DNA of 9,019 bases from Kineosporiaceae bacterium (GCA_027345905.1 DAIETC010000243.1:1-9019), one strand, 5' to 3'. Positions 1 to 6,372 are shown, counted from the first letter of the stretch. Numbers and translations are program-made. Notes: generated by a model from the sequence alone, not told the origin.

Positions 1-408
1 CCGGGGCGCCTGACGTTCATCGCCCGCATGGGTGCGGGCGCGGTGCGCGATGCGCTGCCGCCGCTGGTCGAGACCGTCACGGAGGCCGACGGCCAGGTGC
101 TGTGGGTGTGCGATCCCATGCACGGCAACACCTTCGAGTCGCCCAGCGGCTACAAGACCCGGCGTTTCGACGACGTCATCGATGAGGTGCGGGGCTTCTT
201 CGAGGTGCACAAGTCGCTCGGGACGGTGCCCGGGGGAGTGCACGTCGAGCTGACGGGGGACGACGTGACCGAGTGCCTCGGCGGCTACGAGGACATCGAC
301 GACGCCGCGCTCGCGACACGCTACGAGACCGTGTGCGACCCCCGGCTGAACCACCAGCAGAGCCTGGAGATGGCGTTTCTGGTGGCCGAGATGCTCGCCG
401 CCCGATGA
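1..408 (+). CDS. aroG: 3-deoxy-7-phosphoheptulonate synthase, class II (C-terminal part)
   Basis: The first step of the shikimate pathway condenses phosphoenolpyruvate and erythrose 4-phosphate to DAHP in the cytoplasm. The frame is open from base 1, so the 5' part lies outside the window; 135 C-terminal residues remain of a family about 460 residues long. It begins PGRLTFIARMGAG, a typical class II segment. The metal-ligand motifs are visible: DPMHGNT (residues 38-44, ligand His41), HVELTGDDVTECLGG (Glu83) and DPRLN (Asp113). The spacing His41-Glu83-Asp113 equals that of the His369, Glu411 and Asp441 metal ligands of the M. tuberculosis enzyme. The N-terminal metal-binding Cys and the allosteric regions cannot be seen. 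The stop TGA overlaps the ATG of the next gene (ATGA), so the two are probably co-translated. Identification is very secure; the subtype symbol (aroG or aroF) is by mycobacterial convention. Confidence 0.95.
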   Translation, partial: PGRLTFIARMGAGAVRDALPPLVETVTEADGQVLWVCDPMHGNTFESPSGYKTRRFDDVIDEVRGFFEVHKSLGTVPGGVHVELTGDDVTECLGGYEDIDDAALATRYETVCDPRLNHQQSLEMAFLVAEMLAAR

Positions 409-1442
409 CCCCGGTCGACCTGCGCAGCGACACCGTCACGCGCCCCCGCGCCCGGATGCGCGCCGCGATGGCGGACGCCGAGGTGGGCGATGACGTCTAC
501 GGCGAGGACCCGAGCGTCAACCGGCTCGAGGCGCGGGTCGCCGAGCTGCTCGGGCACGAGGCCGGGCTGTTCACCGCCACCGGCTCCCTGGCCAACCAGC
601 TCGGCCTTCGCCTGCTCGTGCCGCCCGGCAGCGAGCTGCTGTGCGAGCAGAACGCGCACGTCGCACGCGCCGAGCTGGGCGCCGCGGCGGTCTTCAGTGG
701 AATCACGACCCGCACCTGGCCCAGCGTCGACGGGCGGCTCGTGGCCGACGTCCCGCTGTCGATGATGGAGCCGGACGCCGGCCCGTACCTCGTCTCGACC
801 GCGGCCATCGCGCTTGAGAACACCCACAACTTCGGCGGCGGCAGCGTGCAGCCCCTGGCGCAGGCCCAGGCGCTGCGGGCCGGCGTGGAGGGCACGGGGG
901 TCGGGCTGCACCTGGACGGCGCTCGGCTGTTCAACGCCCACGTCGCCACCGGCGAGCCGCTGCAGGCGTGGGGCCGGTTGTTCGACACGGTCTCGGTGTG
1001 CCTGAGCAAGGGACTCGGAGCGCCGGTCGGATCGGTGCTGGTGTCCTCGGCCGACGCCATCGCGCGCGCCCGGGTCTGGCGCAAGCGCTATGGCGGCGGC
1101 ATGCGGCAGGTGGGGGTCCTGGCCGCGGCGGGGCACTACGCCCTCGATCACCACGTCGAGCGCCTGGCCGACGACCACGCACACGCAGCGGCCATCGCGG
1201 CGGCCTGTGCCGCGGCCCGGCCGGGGGTCGTCGACCCCGCCGCGGTGCAGACCAACATCGTGCTGCTCGACCTGCGCGGGTCGGGGCTCGGCGCTGGCGA
1301 GCTGGTCGAGCGCGCTCGCGGCGAGGGCGTGCTGGCCTCGGCCTTCGGGCCGGACCGCGTGCGCCTGGTCACCCACCTGGACATCGACGACGACGACGCG
1401 GACCGTGCCGCGGCGGTGCTGGCCCGGCACCTGTCCGGCTAG
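405..1442 (+). CDS. ltaE: low-specificity L-threonine aldolase family PLP enzyme
   Basis: PLP-dependent fold-type I enzyme that cleaves L-threonine or L-allo-threonine to glycine and acetaldehyde in the cytosol. It is 345 aa, normal for the family. The N-terminus MTPVDLRSDTVTRP carries the family signature RSDTVT (residues 7-12), followed by GDDVYGEDP (28-36) and the PLP-phosphate loop GSLANQ (60-65). Also present are ENTHN (138-142), the cofactor aspartate motif LDGARLFNA (170-178) and the Schiff-base lysine Lys202 in SKGLGAPVGS. RKRYGGGMRQVG (226-237) is also typical. The ATG at 405 is chosen because it overlaps the upstream stop as ATGA and is followed directly by the conserved N-terminus; the open frame further upstream lies over the DAHP synthase gene. 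It ends in TAG, the only other TAG stop used in this window. Substrate stereochemistry cannot be inferred, and a related beta-eliminating lyase is the main alternative. Confidence 0.93.
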   Translation: MTPVDLRSDTVTRPRARMRAAMADAEVGDDVYGEDPSVNRLEARVAELLGHEAGLFTATGSLANQLGLRLLVPPGSELLCEQNAHVARAELGAAAVFSGITTRTWPSVDGRLVADVPLSMMEPDAGPYLVSTAAIALENTHNFGGGSVQPLAQAQALRAGVEGTGVGLHLDGARLFNAHVATGEPLQAWGRLFDTVSVCLSKGLGAPVGSVLVSSADAIARARVWRKRYGGGMRQVGVLAAAGHYALDHHVERLADDHAHAAAIAAACAAARPGVVDPAAVQTNIVLLDLRGSGLGAGELVERARGEGVLASAFGPDRVRLVTHLDIDDDDADRAAAVLARHLSG

Positions 1443-1464
1443 TGGCTTCTGGGAGGATTCTGGG

Positions 1465-2049
1465 GTGAGCCGGCCGGACGAGCACGCGCTCCCCCCGGGG
1501 CAGCGACCGGCCGCGGGCTGGCCGGTTCTGCACTACGGGCCGGTGCCCCGGCTGCGTCCGGACACCTGGGACCTGAGCATCGCCGGCGCGACCGCAGACG
1601 GTGGGACGCACACGCTGGACGCGAGCGACCTGGGGCGGCTGCCGCGGGCCCAGGTGGTGGGTGACCTGCACTGTGTCACCCGCTGGAGTGTGCCGGACTG
1701 CCTGTGGGAGGGGGTCCTGGCCCGCACCCTCCTGGACCTGTTCCCGCCGTTGGACTCGGTGCGCGACGTCATGGTGTGGGCCGAGTACGGGTACTCGGCA
1801 AACCTGCGCCTGGAGGACCTCGCCTCACCGCGGGCCGTGTTCGCCACGCACTGCAACGGTGAACCGCTCACTGCCGAGCACGGCTGGCCGCTGCGCCTCG
1901 TCGTGCCGCACCTGTACGCCTGGAAGGGCCCGAAATGGGTGCGCGGCATCGAGTACCTCACCGAACCGGCCCGCGGATTCTGGGAGAAGCGCGGCTACCA
2001 CCGTCACGCCGACCCGTGGCGTGAGGAGCGGTACTCCTACCAGGAGTGA
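1465..2049 (+). CDS. sulfite oxidase-fold molybdopterin-dependent oxidoreductase (cytoplasmic, YuiH-like)
   Basis: Small 194-aa protein that is essentially a lone SUOX-type molybdopterin-binding domain. The motif GDLHCVTRWS (residues 66-75) contains Cys70, the expected molybdenum thiolate ligand of sulfite oxidase and nitrate reductase enzymes. Other family blocks are YSANLRLEDL (110-119), ATHCNGEPLTAEHGWPLRLV (127-146) and YAWKGPKWVRGIEYL (151-165). The C-terminus contains GFWEKRGYHRHADPW (171-185) followed by EERY. There is no Tat or Sec signal, no heme domain and no dimerisation domain, so it is probably a soluble cytoplasmic oxidoreductase of unknown substrate. The GTG at 1465 is preceded by GGGAGG (1451-1456) at good spacing. 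It follows ltaE by 22 bp and may be in the same transcript. Family assignment is firm; the physiological reaction is unknown, and calling it sulfite oxidase would be over-reading. Confidence 0.9.
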   Translation: MSRPDEHALPPGQRPAAGWPVLHYGPVPRLRPDTWDLSIAGATADGGTHTLDASDLGRLPRAQVVGDLHCVTRWSVPDCLWEGVLARTLLDLFPPLDSVRDVMVWAEYGYSANLRLEDLASPRAVFATHCNGEPLTAEHGWPLRLVVPHLYAWKGPKWVRGIEYLTEPARGFWEKRGYHRHADPWREERYSYQE

Positions 2050-2126
2050 GGCAGCGTTGTGGGGTTGCGGGGAATGGGCCTCCAACCGGCTACGCGATCC
2101 GTATCGTGGGAGCGGTCGTCGACGTC

Positions 2127-2134
2127 AGGAGAGG
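2127..2134 (+). promoter_or_regulatory. ribosome binding site that decides the TTG start of the OmpA-domain gene
   Basis: AGGAGAGG lies just before TTG at 2138; the AGGAG core leaves a 6-nt spacer. The next in-frame candidate, GTG at 2144, would sit 12 nt away, which is less favourable. A weak -10-like hexamer TATCGT occurs at 2102-2107, about 30 nt before the start, with no convincing -35. The 88-bp gap 2050-2137 is the only stretch in the rightward block long enough for a separate promoter. Confidence 0.6.
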
Positions 2135-2137
2135 CAC

Positions 2138-3241
2138 TTGCTCGTGGAAGCCCTTGGTGACCGGGCCACCGCGGTCCTGCGCGCCGTTGCCGAACGGGAC
2201 GTCGCAGCGACCGCCGCCGCGCTCCAGGGGGCAGCGTTCACCGTTTCGCCGCTGGGATGGACGCAGAGCGACCCGGCCGCAGCCGCTGCGGCGCTCGAAC
2301 GGGTCTGGACGGCGTTGCCGGACTTGGTCGTGCGGACCGTGCGGACCTACCCCGGAGCGGATCTGGTGGCCATCGAGCTGGTGGCCGAGGGGACGTTCCT
2401 GGCGCCCTTCGGGGACTTGGCGCCGACCGGCCGCCGGGTGCTGGTCCACGGTCGAGCCGTCGCCCGTGGGGTCGAAGGCCGGCTCACCGAGGTGAGCGTC
2501 GCCTTCAACCTGGACGCGGCGCTGGAACAGCTGGGAATCCGGCGCAGCACCGCGAGCGCGACCAAGGGCGCTGGTGTGGGGCTGCTCGGGTTCGAGCTGG
2601 CCGACGAGCAGTGGTGGCAGGCCGAGCGCACGCTGCGCACCGAACCAGCACACCCGAAGGGGGGCGGGCCGCGACGTCGCCGGCTGCTCGCAGCGTTCAC
2701 GGCCTTGGTCCTGCTGGGAGCGGCAGGGGCCGCGGCCGTCGTCCTGACCGGTCGAGACGGGTCGGGCCCCAAAGGCGCTGCGCTGGTCGCGGCGTCGCCC
2801 ACCAGCACACCAGCACCGGGGCCCAGCCAGCCGCCGACGGCCACCGCCACGGCCACAGCCACGGCGAGCGCAGTGCCCATCCAGCCTCGCCAGCCCGTGC
2901 GCCTGGACAGCACCTTGCTCTTCGCGCTGGACAGCGCCACGTTGCGGGCCCAGGCGATCCCCGCCCTGGACGCGCTTGCTGCTCGGATCAAGGCCGCGAA
3001 CCGGGCGGGTACGGTCACCGTCATCGGGTACACCGACAATCTCGGGACGGTGCAGCACGCCCAAGAGCTATCCCAGGCCCGGGCCGCCGCGGTGGCGAAC
3101 GTCCTGCGCGAGCAGCTGAGCGGCCTGCCGCTGCAGATCAAGGCACAGGGGGCCGGCATGGCCAGGCCGGTCGCGCCCAACACCAACGAGGCCAACCGCG
3201 CGAAGAACCGTCGCGTCGAGGTCACCTTCACGACCAGCTGA
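2138..3241 (+). CDS. membrane protein: N-terminal SnoaL-like domain, one TM helix, C-terminal OmpA peptidoglycan-binding domain
   Basis: 367-aa protein with three parts. Residues about 1-135 resemble a SnoaL/NTF2-like alpha+beta barrel: helices with AVAERDVAATAAAL, then strands such as ADLVAIELVAEGTF, VLVHGRAVAR and RLTEVSVAFN, the typical SnoaL strand pattern. This part rests on pattern only. PRRRR (179-182) precedes one hydrophobic helix (about 183-203), so the positive-inside rule places the N-terminal domain in the cytoplasm. A Pro/Thr/Ala-rich linker (about 218-248) leads to an OmpA C-terminal domain (about 254-365) with IGYTDN (296-301), LSQARAAAV (311-319) and NRRVEVTF (358-365). In OmpA-family domains the Asp and Arg of these motifs bind diaminopimelate in peptidoglycan. 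The start is TTG at 2138, chosen by its Shine-Dalgarno sequence. The gene converges on the PASTA tail 30 bp downstream. A membrane-wall tether or wall-status sensor is an inference; the specific function is unknown. Confidence 0.82.
   Translation: MLVEALGDRATAVLRAVAERDVAATAAALQGAAFTVSPLGWTQSDPAAAAAALERVWTALPDLVVRTVRTYPGADLVAIELVAEGTFLAPFGDLAPTGRRVLVHGRAVARGVEGRLTEVSVAFNLDAALEQLGIRRSTASATKGAGVGLLGFELADEQWWQAERTLRTEPAHPKGGGPRRRRLLAAFTALVLLGAAGAAAVVLTGRDGSGPKGAALVAASPTSTPAPGPSQPPTATATATATASAVPIQPRQPVRLDSTLLFALDSATLRAQAIPALDALAARIKAANRAGTVTVIGYTDNLGTVQHAQELSQARAAAVANVLREQLSGLPLQIKAQGAGMARPVAPNTNEANRAKNRRVEVTFTTS
2837..2866 (+). repeat. short in-frame Thr-Ala tandem repeat in the wall-spanning linker
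   Basis: Five consecutive Thr-Ala dipeptides are encoded by a degenerate 6-bp unit of the form ACN-GCN. Synonymous variation between the units (ACG, ACC, ACA) suggests the repeat is maintained at protein level and is not recent slippage. It lies in the flexible linker between the TM helix and the OmpA domain, so length changes would alter reach into the wall. Confidence 0.6.
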
Positions 3242-3250
3242 GCTGGCGGA

Positions 3251-3266
3251 TCCCGAGAGTTCGGGG
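3251..3266. terminator. possible small bidirectional hairpin between convergent genes
   Basis: CCCGA (3252-3256) and TCGGG (3261-3265) form a perfect 5-bp stem with a GAGT loop, extendable by one T-G wobble. It lies in the 30-bp gap between the stop codons of the OmpA-domain gene (rightward) and the PASTA reading frame (leftward), where a shared terminator is expected. There is no T-tract and the stem is short, so the call is tentative. Confidence 0.3.
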
Positions 3267-3271
3267 CGGGC

Positions 3272-3952
3272 TCAGACGACGGTGAGGGTGATGGTGGCCC
3301 CGGGCCGGACCTGTTGCCCCGCGTCGGGAGTCTGGAACCGGACGGTGCCGAAGAAGCCACCGAACGCCTTCTGCACCACCACGGTGAAACCCTTGGACTG
3401 CAACAGTTTCGTCGCCTGGTCGATCTGGCTGCCGATGACGTTCGGGACCGGCACCAGCTTGGGCCCCTTGGACACCACGAGCGCCACGCTGGTGCCGCGG
3501 AACCCCGTCCCGGACGACGGCACCTGGCTGATCACGTCACCCGCGGGGACGGTGTCGCTGTACGCCTGCTTGGCGCTGACCACGAAACCGGCCTGGGTGA
3601 GCGCGGCCTGGGCGTCCGTGGCAGCGGCACCGACGTAGCTGGTGACCGGAATCGGCTGGGGGCCCTTGCTGACGACCAGGTCGACGGGGGTGCCGGCTCG
3701 CTCTTGCTGGCCGCTGGCGGGGTTGCTGGAGAGCACCTTGCCCGCGGCGACGTTGTCGTCGTAGACACGAGTGATCTTGCCCACGGTCAGGCGGTTGTTG
3801 GCCAGCGCCTCACGGGCGGTGGCTTCGCGCAGACCGGCGAGACGTGGGACGGCGTGGCGCTCGGGCCCACGCGAGATGACCAGCGCCACCGTGCCGCCGT
3901 TGCGCACCCGAGAGCTGGGGTCGGCGCTGATCACCGCACCGCTGGGCACGGT
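3272..3952 (-). pseudogene. pknL: detached extracellular PASTA tail of the PknL-type kinase, behind an in-frame TAG
   Basis: This frame is the exact in-frame continuation of the upstream kinase gene after its TAG codon (3955-3953) and runs 226 codons before a TGA. It holds the second half of PASTA repeat 1 (TVPSGAVISADPSS...VALVISRGPE), then three complete PASTA repeats. These start near HAVPRLAGLREA, IPVTSYVGAAATDA and VPVPNVIGSQIDQ, the first two ending in the family's VSKGP signature and the last in TITLTVV. PASTA domains bind muropeptides or lipid II and, in kinases of this type, drive dimerisation outside the cell. A GTG at 3949 could in principle start a separate 225-aa protein, but that product would have no signal peptide, no TM helix and only half of its first repeat. 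It has no frameshift and no second stop. It is either a very recent nonsense allele, a readthrough extension or a sequencing error. Confidence 0.75.
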
Positions 3953-3955
3953 CTA
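3953..3955 (-). other. in-frame amber codon splitting the first PASTA repeat
   Basis: On the minus strand the reading is TAC TCC TAG ACC GTG CCC, that is Y-S-stop-T-V-P. The matching place in PASTA repeat 3 reads YSDTVPAGDVIS, so the stop occupies a single residue position normally held by an acidic or polar residue. One substitution from GAG (Glu) or CAG (Gln) would create it. Both flanks align without any gap. Confidence 0.9.
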
Positions 3956-5134
3956 GGAGTACTCCGTCGTGCTGGTGCTGGCCAGGCCCGCCTTGTGCAG
4001 GGCGGCCTCGGCGTCCGCCAGCTGCAGGCCCCGGACATGGGGGACGGCGGTGTACGCGCCCGGCCCGGCGCCGACGTACCAGGCGGCGCCCCCGAGCAAC
4101 GCAAGCAGCACGAGCGTGACGAGCCCGGTCAGCAGCCCCTTGCGGCTGCGGCGGGCGGTGGGCTGGCGGACAGCGAGCAGGCTGGTGTCGGCGCTGGGCG
4201 CCGCACGCCGGCCCAGAGCCACCGTGGACGCGTCGGGGTCGGCGGGCCGGGCCTGCGCCACAGGCCGGGCGTCCAGGGCCTGCGCACTGGTCCGTCGCCG
4301 CGCCTCGCGGACCAGCATCAGCAGCTCGCGCGCGTCGACCGGACGCTGCGCCGGGTCACGGGCCGCGGCGGCCAGGACGATCTCGTCGAGCTGTGGTGCG
4401 ATGCCGCCAGCCCGGGTCGAGGGCGCGGGCACGTCGGCGTGCACGTGCTGGTAGGCGACCTGCATGGCGGTCTCGCCCTCGAACGGCTTGCTGCCGGTGA
4501 GCATCTCGAACAGCAGCACACCGGCCGCGTAGACGTCGCTTCGCGCGTCGGCGACGCCATGCTCGACCTGCTCGGGGGACAGGTAGGCGACGGTGCCCAG
4601 GAGCACGCCGGTCCGGCTGGAGACCGTGCTGGTACTCACTGCGCGGGCCAGGCCGAAGTCCGCGACCTTCACCCGGCCGTCGTCGGCCAGCAGCACGTTC
4701 TCGGGTTTGACGTCGCGGTGCACAATGCCCGAACGATGCGCCGCCGCCAGCGCGTCGAGCACCGGCTCGAACAGGTCGAGAGCCTCGCGCGCCGTCAACG
4801 GCCCACGCTCACGCATGAGGTCGCGCAGGGTGCGGCCGGGCACAAACTCCATCGCCAGGAACACCACACCGTCGTCGTCACCCTGGTCGAACACCTGGAC
4901 GATGCCGGGGTGGCTCAGCCCGGCCGCCGAGCGAGCCTCGCGGATGAACCGGCTCACGAAGTCGTCGTCACTGGACAGACCGGCGTGCATGACCTTCAGG
5001 GCCACCTGGCGGTCCAGCCGCTCGTCGACGGCCAGGTAGACGGTCGCCATCCCCCCGCGGGCGATGCGCGAACGCACGGTGTACCGACCGTCGAGGCGGC
5101 GACCGACCAGGGGGTCCAAGACCTGCACGTCCAC
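3953..5134 (-). CDS. pknL: Ser/Thr protein kinase, PknL-type, truncated inside its first PASTA repeat
   Basis: Membrane Hanks-type kinase, 393 aa up to TAG. The kinase domain spans about residues 18-280: glycine-rich loop IARGGMATVYLA (24-35), catalytic-site Lys47 in VALKV, HRDVKPEN (139-146, catalytic Asp141), DFG (159-161), activation loop rich in Ser/Thr (STSTVSSRT, 167-175) and YLSPEQV (184-190). An Ala/Pro/Arg-rich juxtamembrane segment leads to RRSRKG and a TM helix (about 333-356). PASTA repeat 1 (361-393) stops halfway at an amber codon; without it the protein would be 620 aa with four PASTA repeats. The HRDVKPEN and LGTVAYLSPEQV segments and the nearby aroG and Rv2175c-type genes support PknL orthology, although M. 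tuberculosis PknL lacks PASTA repeats. The start is GTG at 5134 because TAGACT lies 7 nt upstream (leaderless pattern). Alternatives are GTG at 5128 or ATG at 5209, which overlaps the upstream stop as TGATG. The kinase domain looks intact, but ligand sensing is probably lost unless the stop is read through. Confidence 0.88.
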   Translation of the reverse strand: MDVQVLDPLVGRRLDGRYTVRSRIARGGMATVYLAVDERLDRQVALKVMHAGLSSDDDFVSRFIREARSAAGLSHPGIVQVFDQGDDDGVVFLAMEFVPGRTLRDLMRERGPLTAREALDLFEPVLDALAAAHRSGIVHRDVKPENVLLADDGRVKVADFGLARAVSTSTVSSRTGVLLGTVAYLSPEQVEHGVADARSDVYAAGVLLFEMLTGSKPFEGETAMQVAYQHVHADVPAPSTRAGGIAPQLDEIVLAAAARDPAQRPVDARELLMLVREARRRTSAQALDARPVAQARPADPDASTVALGRRAAPSADTSLLAVRQPTARRSRKGLLTGLVTLVLLALLGGAAWYVGAGPGAYTAVPHVRGLQLADAEAALHKAGLASTSTTEYS

Positions 5135-5141
5135 CCCAGCG

Positions 5142-5147
5142 AGTCTA
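5142..5147 (-). promoter_or_regulatory. candidate -10 element for a leaderless kinase transcript
   Basis: TAGACT on the minus strand matches the actinobacterial -10 pattern TANNNT and ends 7 nt before the GTG at 5134, which would place the transcription start on the start codon itself. No good -35 is visible, and there is no Shine-Dalgarno sequence before this GTG, which is consistent with a leaderless start. The 74 bases 5135-5208 between this start and the upstream stop hold nothing else that I recognise. Confidence 0.35.
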
Positions 5148-5208
5148 CGGTCGCCTTCGCCGCGGCCCGGGGACGCCGTCTGTGGGGGTGTGCGCGCCGT
5201 CGTGGGCA

Positions 5209-6297
5209 TCAGGCAAATCGGGCGCGCAGCAGTTTCACGCTGCGCACATAGCTCTTGGTGTCGGCGAACATGCCGCGGCTCTGCACCGAGCCCAGGCCCT
5301 GGTAGTAGCCCCCGATCGCATGGTCGAGGTTGCTTGTGCCGCGGGTCAGGGCCTTGAGGATGACCACGCCGGCGGTGACGTTGTCGCGGGTGTTCAGCAG
5401 GTCCAGGTGCCGGCCCACGAGCTGGCTGGCCCACTGGCCCGAGGAGGGGATGACCTGCATGACACCGATCGCGTTGGCGACCGAGACCTGGCGCTGGTTC
5501 CAGCCGGACTCCTGGTAGGCCACGGCCAGGGCGAGCGCCGGGTCGACGCCGTACTGGCGCGCGGTGCGCGAGATCAGACCGCGGGTGGCTTCGGGGCCGG
5601 GGACCGCGCGGCTGGCCAGTCGGTTGCGGTTGGCCGAGGCGGCGTTGACGGTGCTCGCGGGGTAGGTGCGGCCGGCGAAGCTGTTGGCCGGCGCCACCCG
5701 CACGGGCACCGCCAGCACCTGGCCGGGCACGATCGTCGAGGTCAGCCGCAGCCGGTTGGCCTTCAAGATCGCCGCCACGCTCGACCTGCTGCGCGCCGCG
5801 ATCGCGCTGACCGTGTCGCCGCTGCGCACTCGGTAGTGCTGGATGCGCAGTCCGGTGGACGCCGAGCGGCTGGCCTTGGCGCGGGATCTGACCACCCGCA
5901 GCGGCAAAGTGAGGTGCTGGCCGACGTAGATCTGGGCGTAACGGTTCAGGTGGTTCCGGGCGCGGATCGTGGCCTCGGGCACCCCGAAGTGCTGGGAGAT
6001 CTGGCTGACGGTGTCGCCGCTGCGCACGGTGTAGCGGGCCAACCGGAACTGCGGGCGGCGCTGGGCGGGGTGGGCGGACGCCCGCGGCACCCGGATCCGC
6101 GAGCCGGCCCGGATCAGGTGACCGCCGTCGCGCAGGTGGTTGGCGCGCACCAGCGTGCGGACGTCGGTGCGGTGCTGGGCGGCGATGGCGAACAGGGTGT
6201 CGCCCGGACGCACCGTGTAGACCGCCCATCGCCCGTTCGTGGCGCCGAGCAGCATGGGCACACCGGCCGTGGCAAGCGCAGCGATGATCACGGGCAT
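5209..6297 (-). CDS. triple-LysM lytic transglycosylase (SLT domain), peptidoglycan hydrolase
   Basis: 362-aa predicted exported wall enzyme. Three LysM peptidoglycan-binding modules lie at about 27-70 (YTVRPGDTLFAIA), 89-132 (YTVRSGDTVSQIS) and 155-198 (YRVRSGDTVSAIA), joined by basic Ser/Arg-rich linkers. After a linker, an SLT/goose-lysozyme-like domain (about 239-355) shows AYQESGW with the expected catalytic Glu263, AIGVMQVIPS (276-285) and AIGGYYQGLG (327-336). Known family members cut the glycan strand between MurNAc and GlcNAc. The start at 6297 is supported by GGAGAG six nt upstream. The N-terminus MPVIIAALATAGVPMLLGA is hydrophobic but has no basic residue, so it is an odd, weak signal peptide; an in-frame ATG at 6378 would add basic residues but lacks this support. 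Its stop touches a possible kinase ATG (TGATG), so hydrolase and kinase may share an operon. The exact cleavage chemistry is inferred from the family. Confidence 0.87.
   Translation of the reverse strand: MPVIIAALATAGVPMLLGATNGRWAVYTVRPGDTLFAIAAQHRTDVRTLVRANHLRDGGHLIRAGSRIRVPRASAHPAQRRPQFRLARYTVRSGDTVSQISQHFGVPEATIRARNHLNRYAQIYVGQHLTLPLRVVRSRAKASRSASTGLRIQHYRVRSGDTVSAIAARSRSSVAAILKANRLRLTSTIVPGQVLAVPVRVAPANSFAGRTYPASTVNAASANRNRLASRAVPGPEATRGLISRTARQYGVDPALALAVAYQESGWNQRQVSVANAIGVMQVIPSSGQWASQLVGRHLDLLNTRDNVTAGVVILKALTRGTSNLDHAIGGYYQGLGSVQSRGMFADTKSYVRSVKLLRARFA
5806..6027 (-). repeat. near-identical 24-bp DNA repeats encoding the LysM core VRSGDTVS
   Basis: Positions 5806-5829 and 6004-6027 are 24-mers differing at one base; both encode the start of a LysM module (VRSGDTVS). 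The third module, coded near 6197, is clearly diverged at DNA level. This suggests that modules 2 and 3 arose by the more recent duplication or were homogenised by gene conversion. Confidence 0.6.
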
Positions 6298-6303
6298 TTG
6301 AGT

Positions 6304-6309
6304 CTCTCC
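6304..6309 (-). promoter_or_regulatory. ribosome binding site of the LysM-SLT gene
   Basis: GGAGAG on the minus strand, 6 nt before the ATG at 6297. It fixes the start against the longer alternative at 6378. Confidence 0.6.
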
Positions 6310-6324
6310 AGCGCTGGGACGGTT

Positions 6325-6338
6325 GTGACTAACGTGAC
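6325..6338 (-). promoter_or_regulatory. GTCAC direct repeat, possible MtrA-type operator before the wall hydrolase
   Basis: The minus strand reads GTCACGTTAGTCACAACC, which is two GTCAC half-sites with a 9-bp period, starting about 40 nt upstream of the hydrolase ATG. From memory, mycobacterial MtrA is reported to bind direct repeats of a 9-mer resembling GTCACAgcg and to control wall hydrolases. The second copy matches that motif at 7 of 9 positions, the first only at the five GTCAC bases. This is suggestive only. Confidence 0.3.
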
Positions 6339-6372
6339 GGTAGTGGCGCAAGGGGAAACTACACGAAATCCG

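Noticed and set aside
2090..3064. Leftward open frame opposite the OmpA-domain gene
   Set aside because: Antisense to conserved OmpA motifs and rich in Arg/Gly/Gln repeats, as expected for a shadow frame.
3234..3246. CCAGCT-G-AGCTGG palindrome across the OmpA gene stop codon
   Set aside because: A one-base loop cannot form a stable hairpin, and it includes codons of the conserved C-terminus; kept out as a terminator in favour of the 3251-3266 hairpin.
3314..5251. Rightward 645-codon open frame opposite the kinase gene
   Set aside because: It lies wholly antisense to a frame with clear kinase and PASTA motifs. Long antisense frames are expected in high-GC DNA with G/C third positions, and its translation is low-complexity Gly/Val/Arg/Asp without recognisable domains.
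5210..6229. Long upstream extension of the kinase frame through the hydrolase gene
   Set aside because: The frame stays open for hundreds of codons but is Pro/Arg-rich shadow coding; kinase homology begins only near 5100, so the start was placed at 5134.
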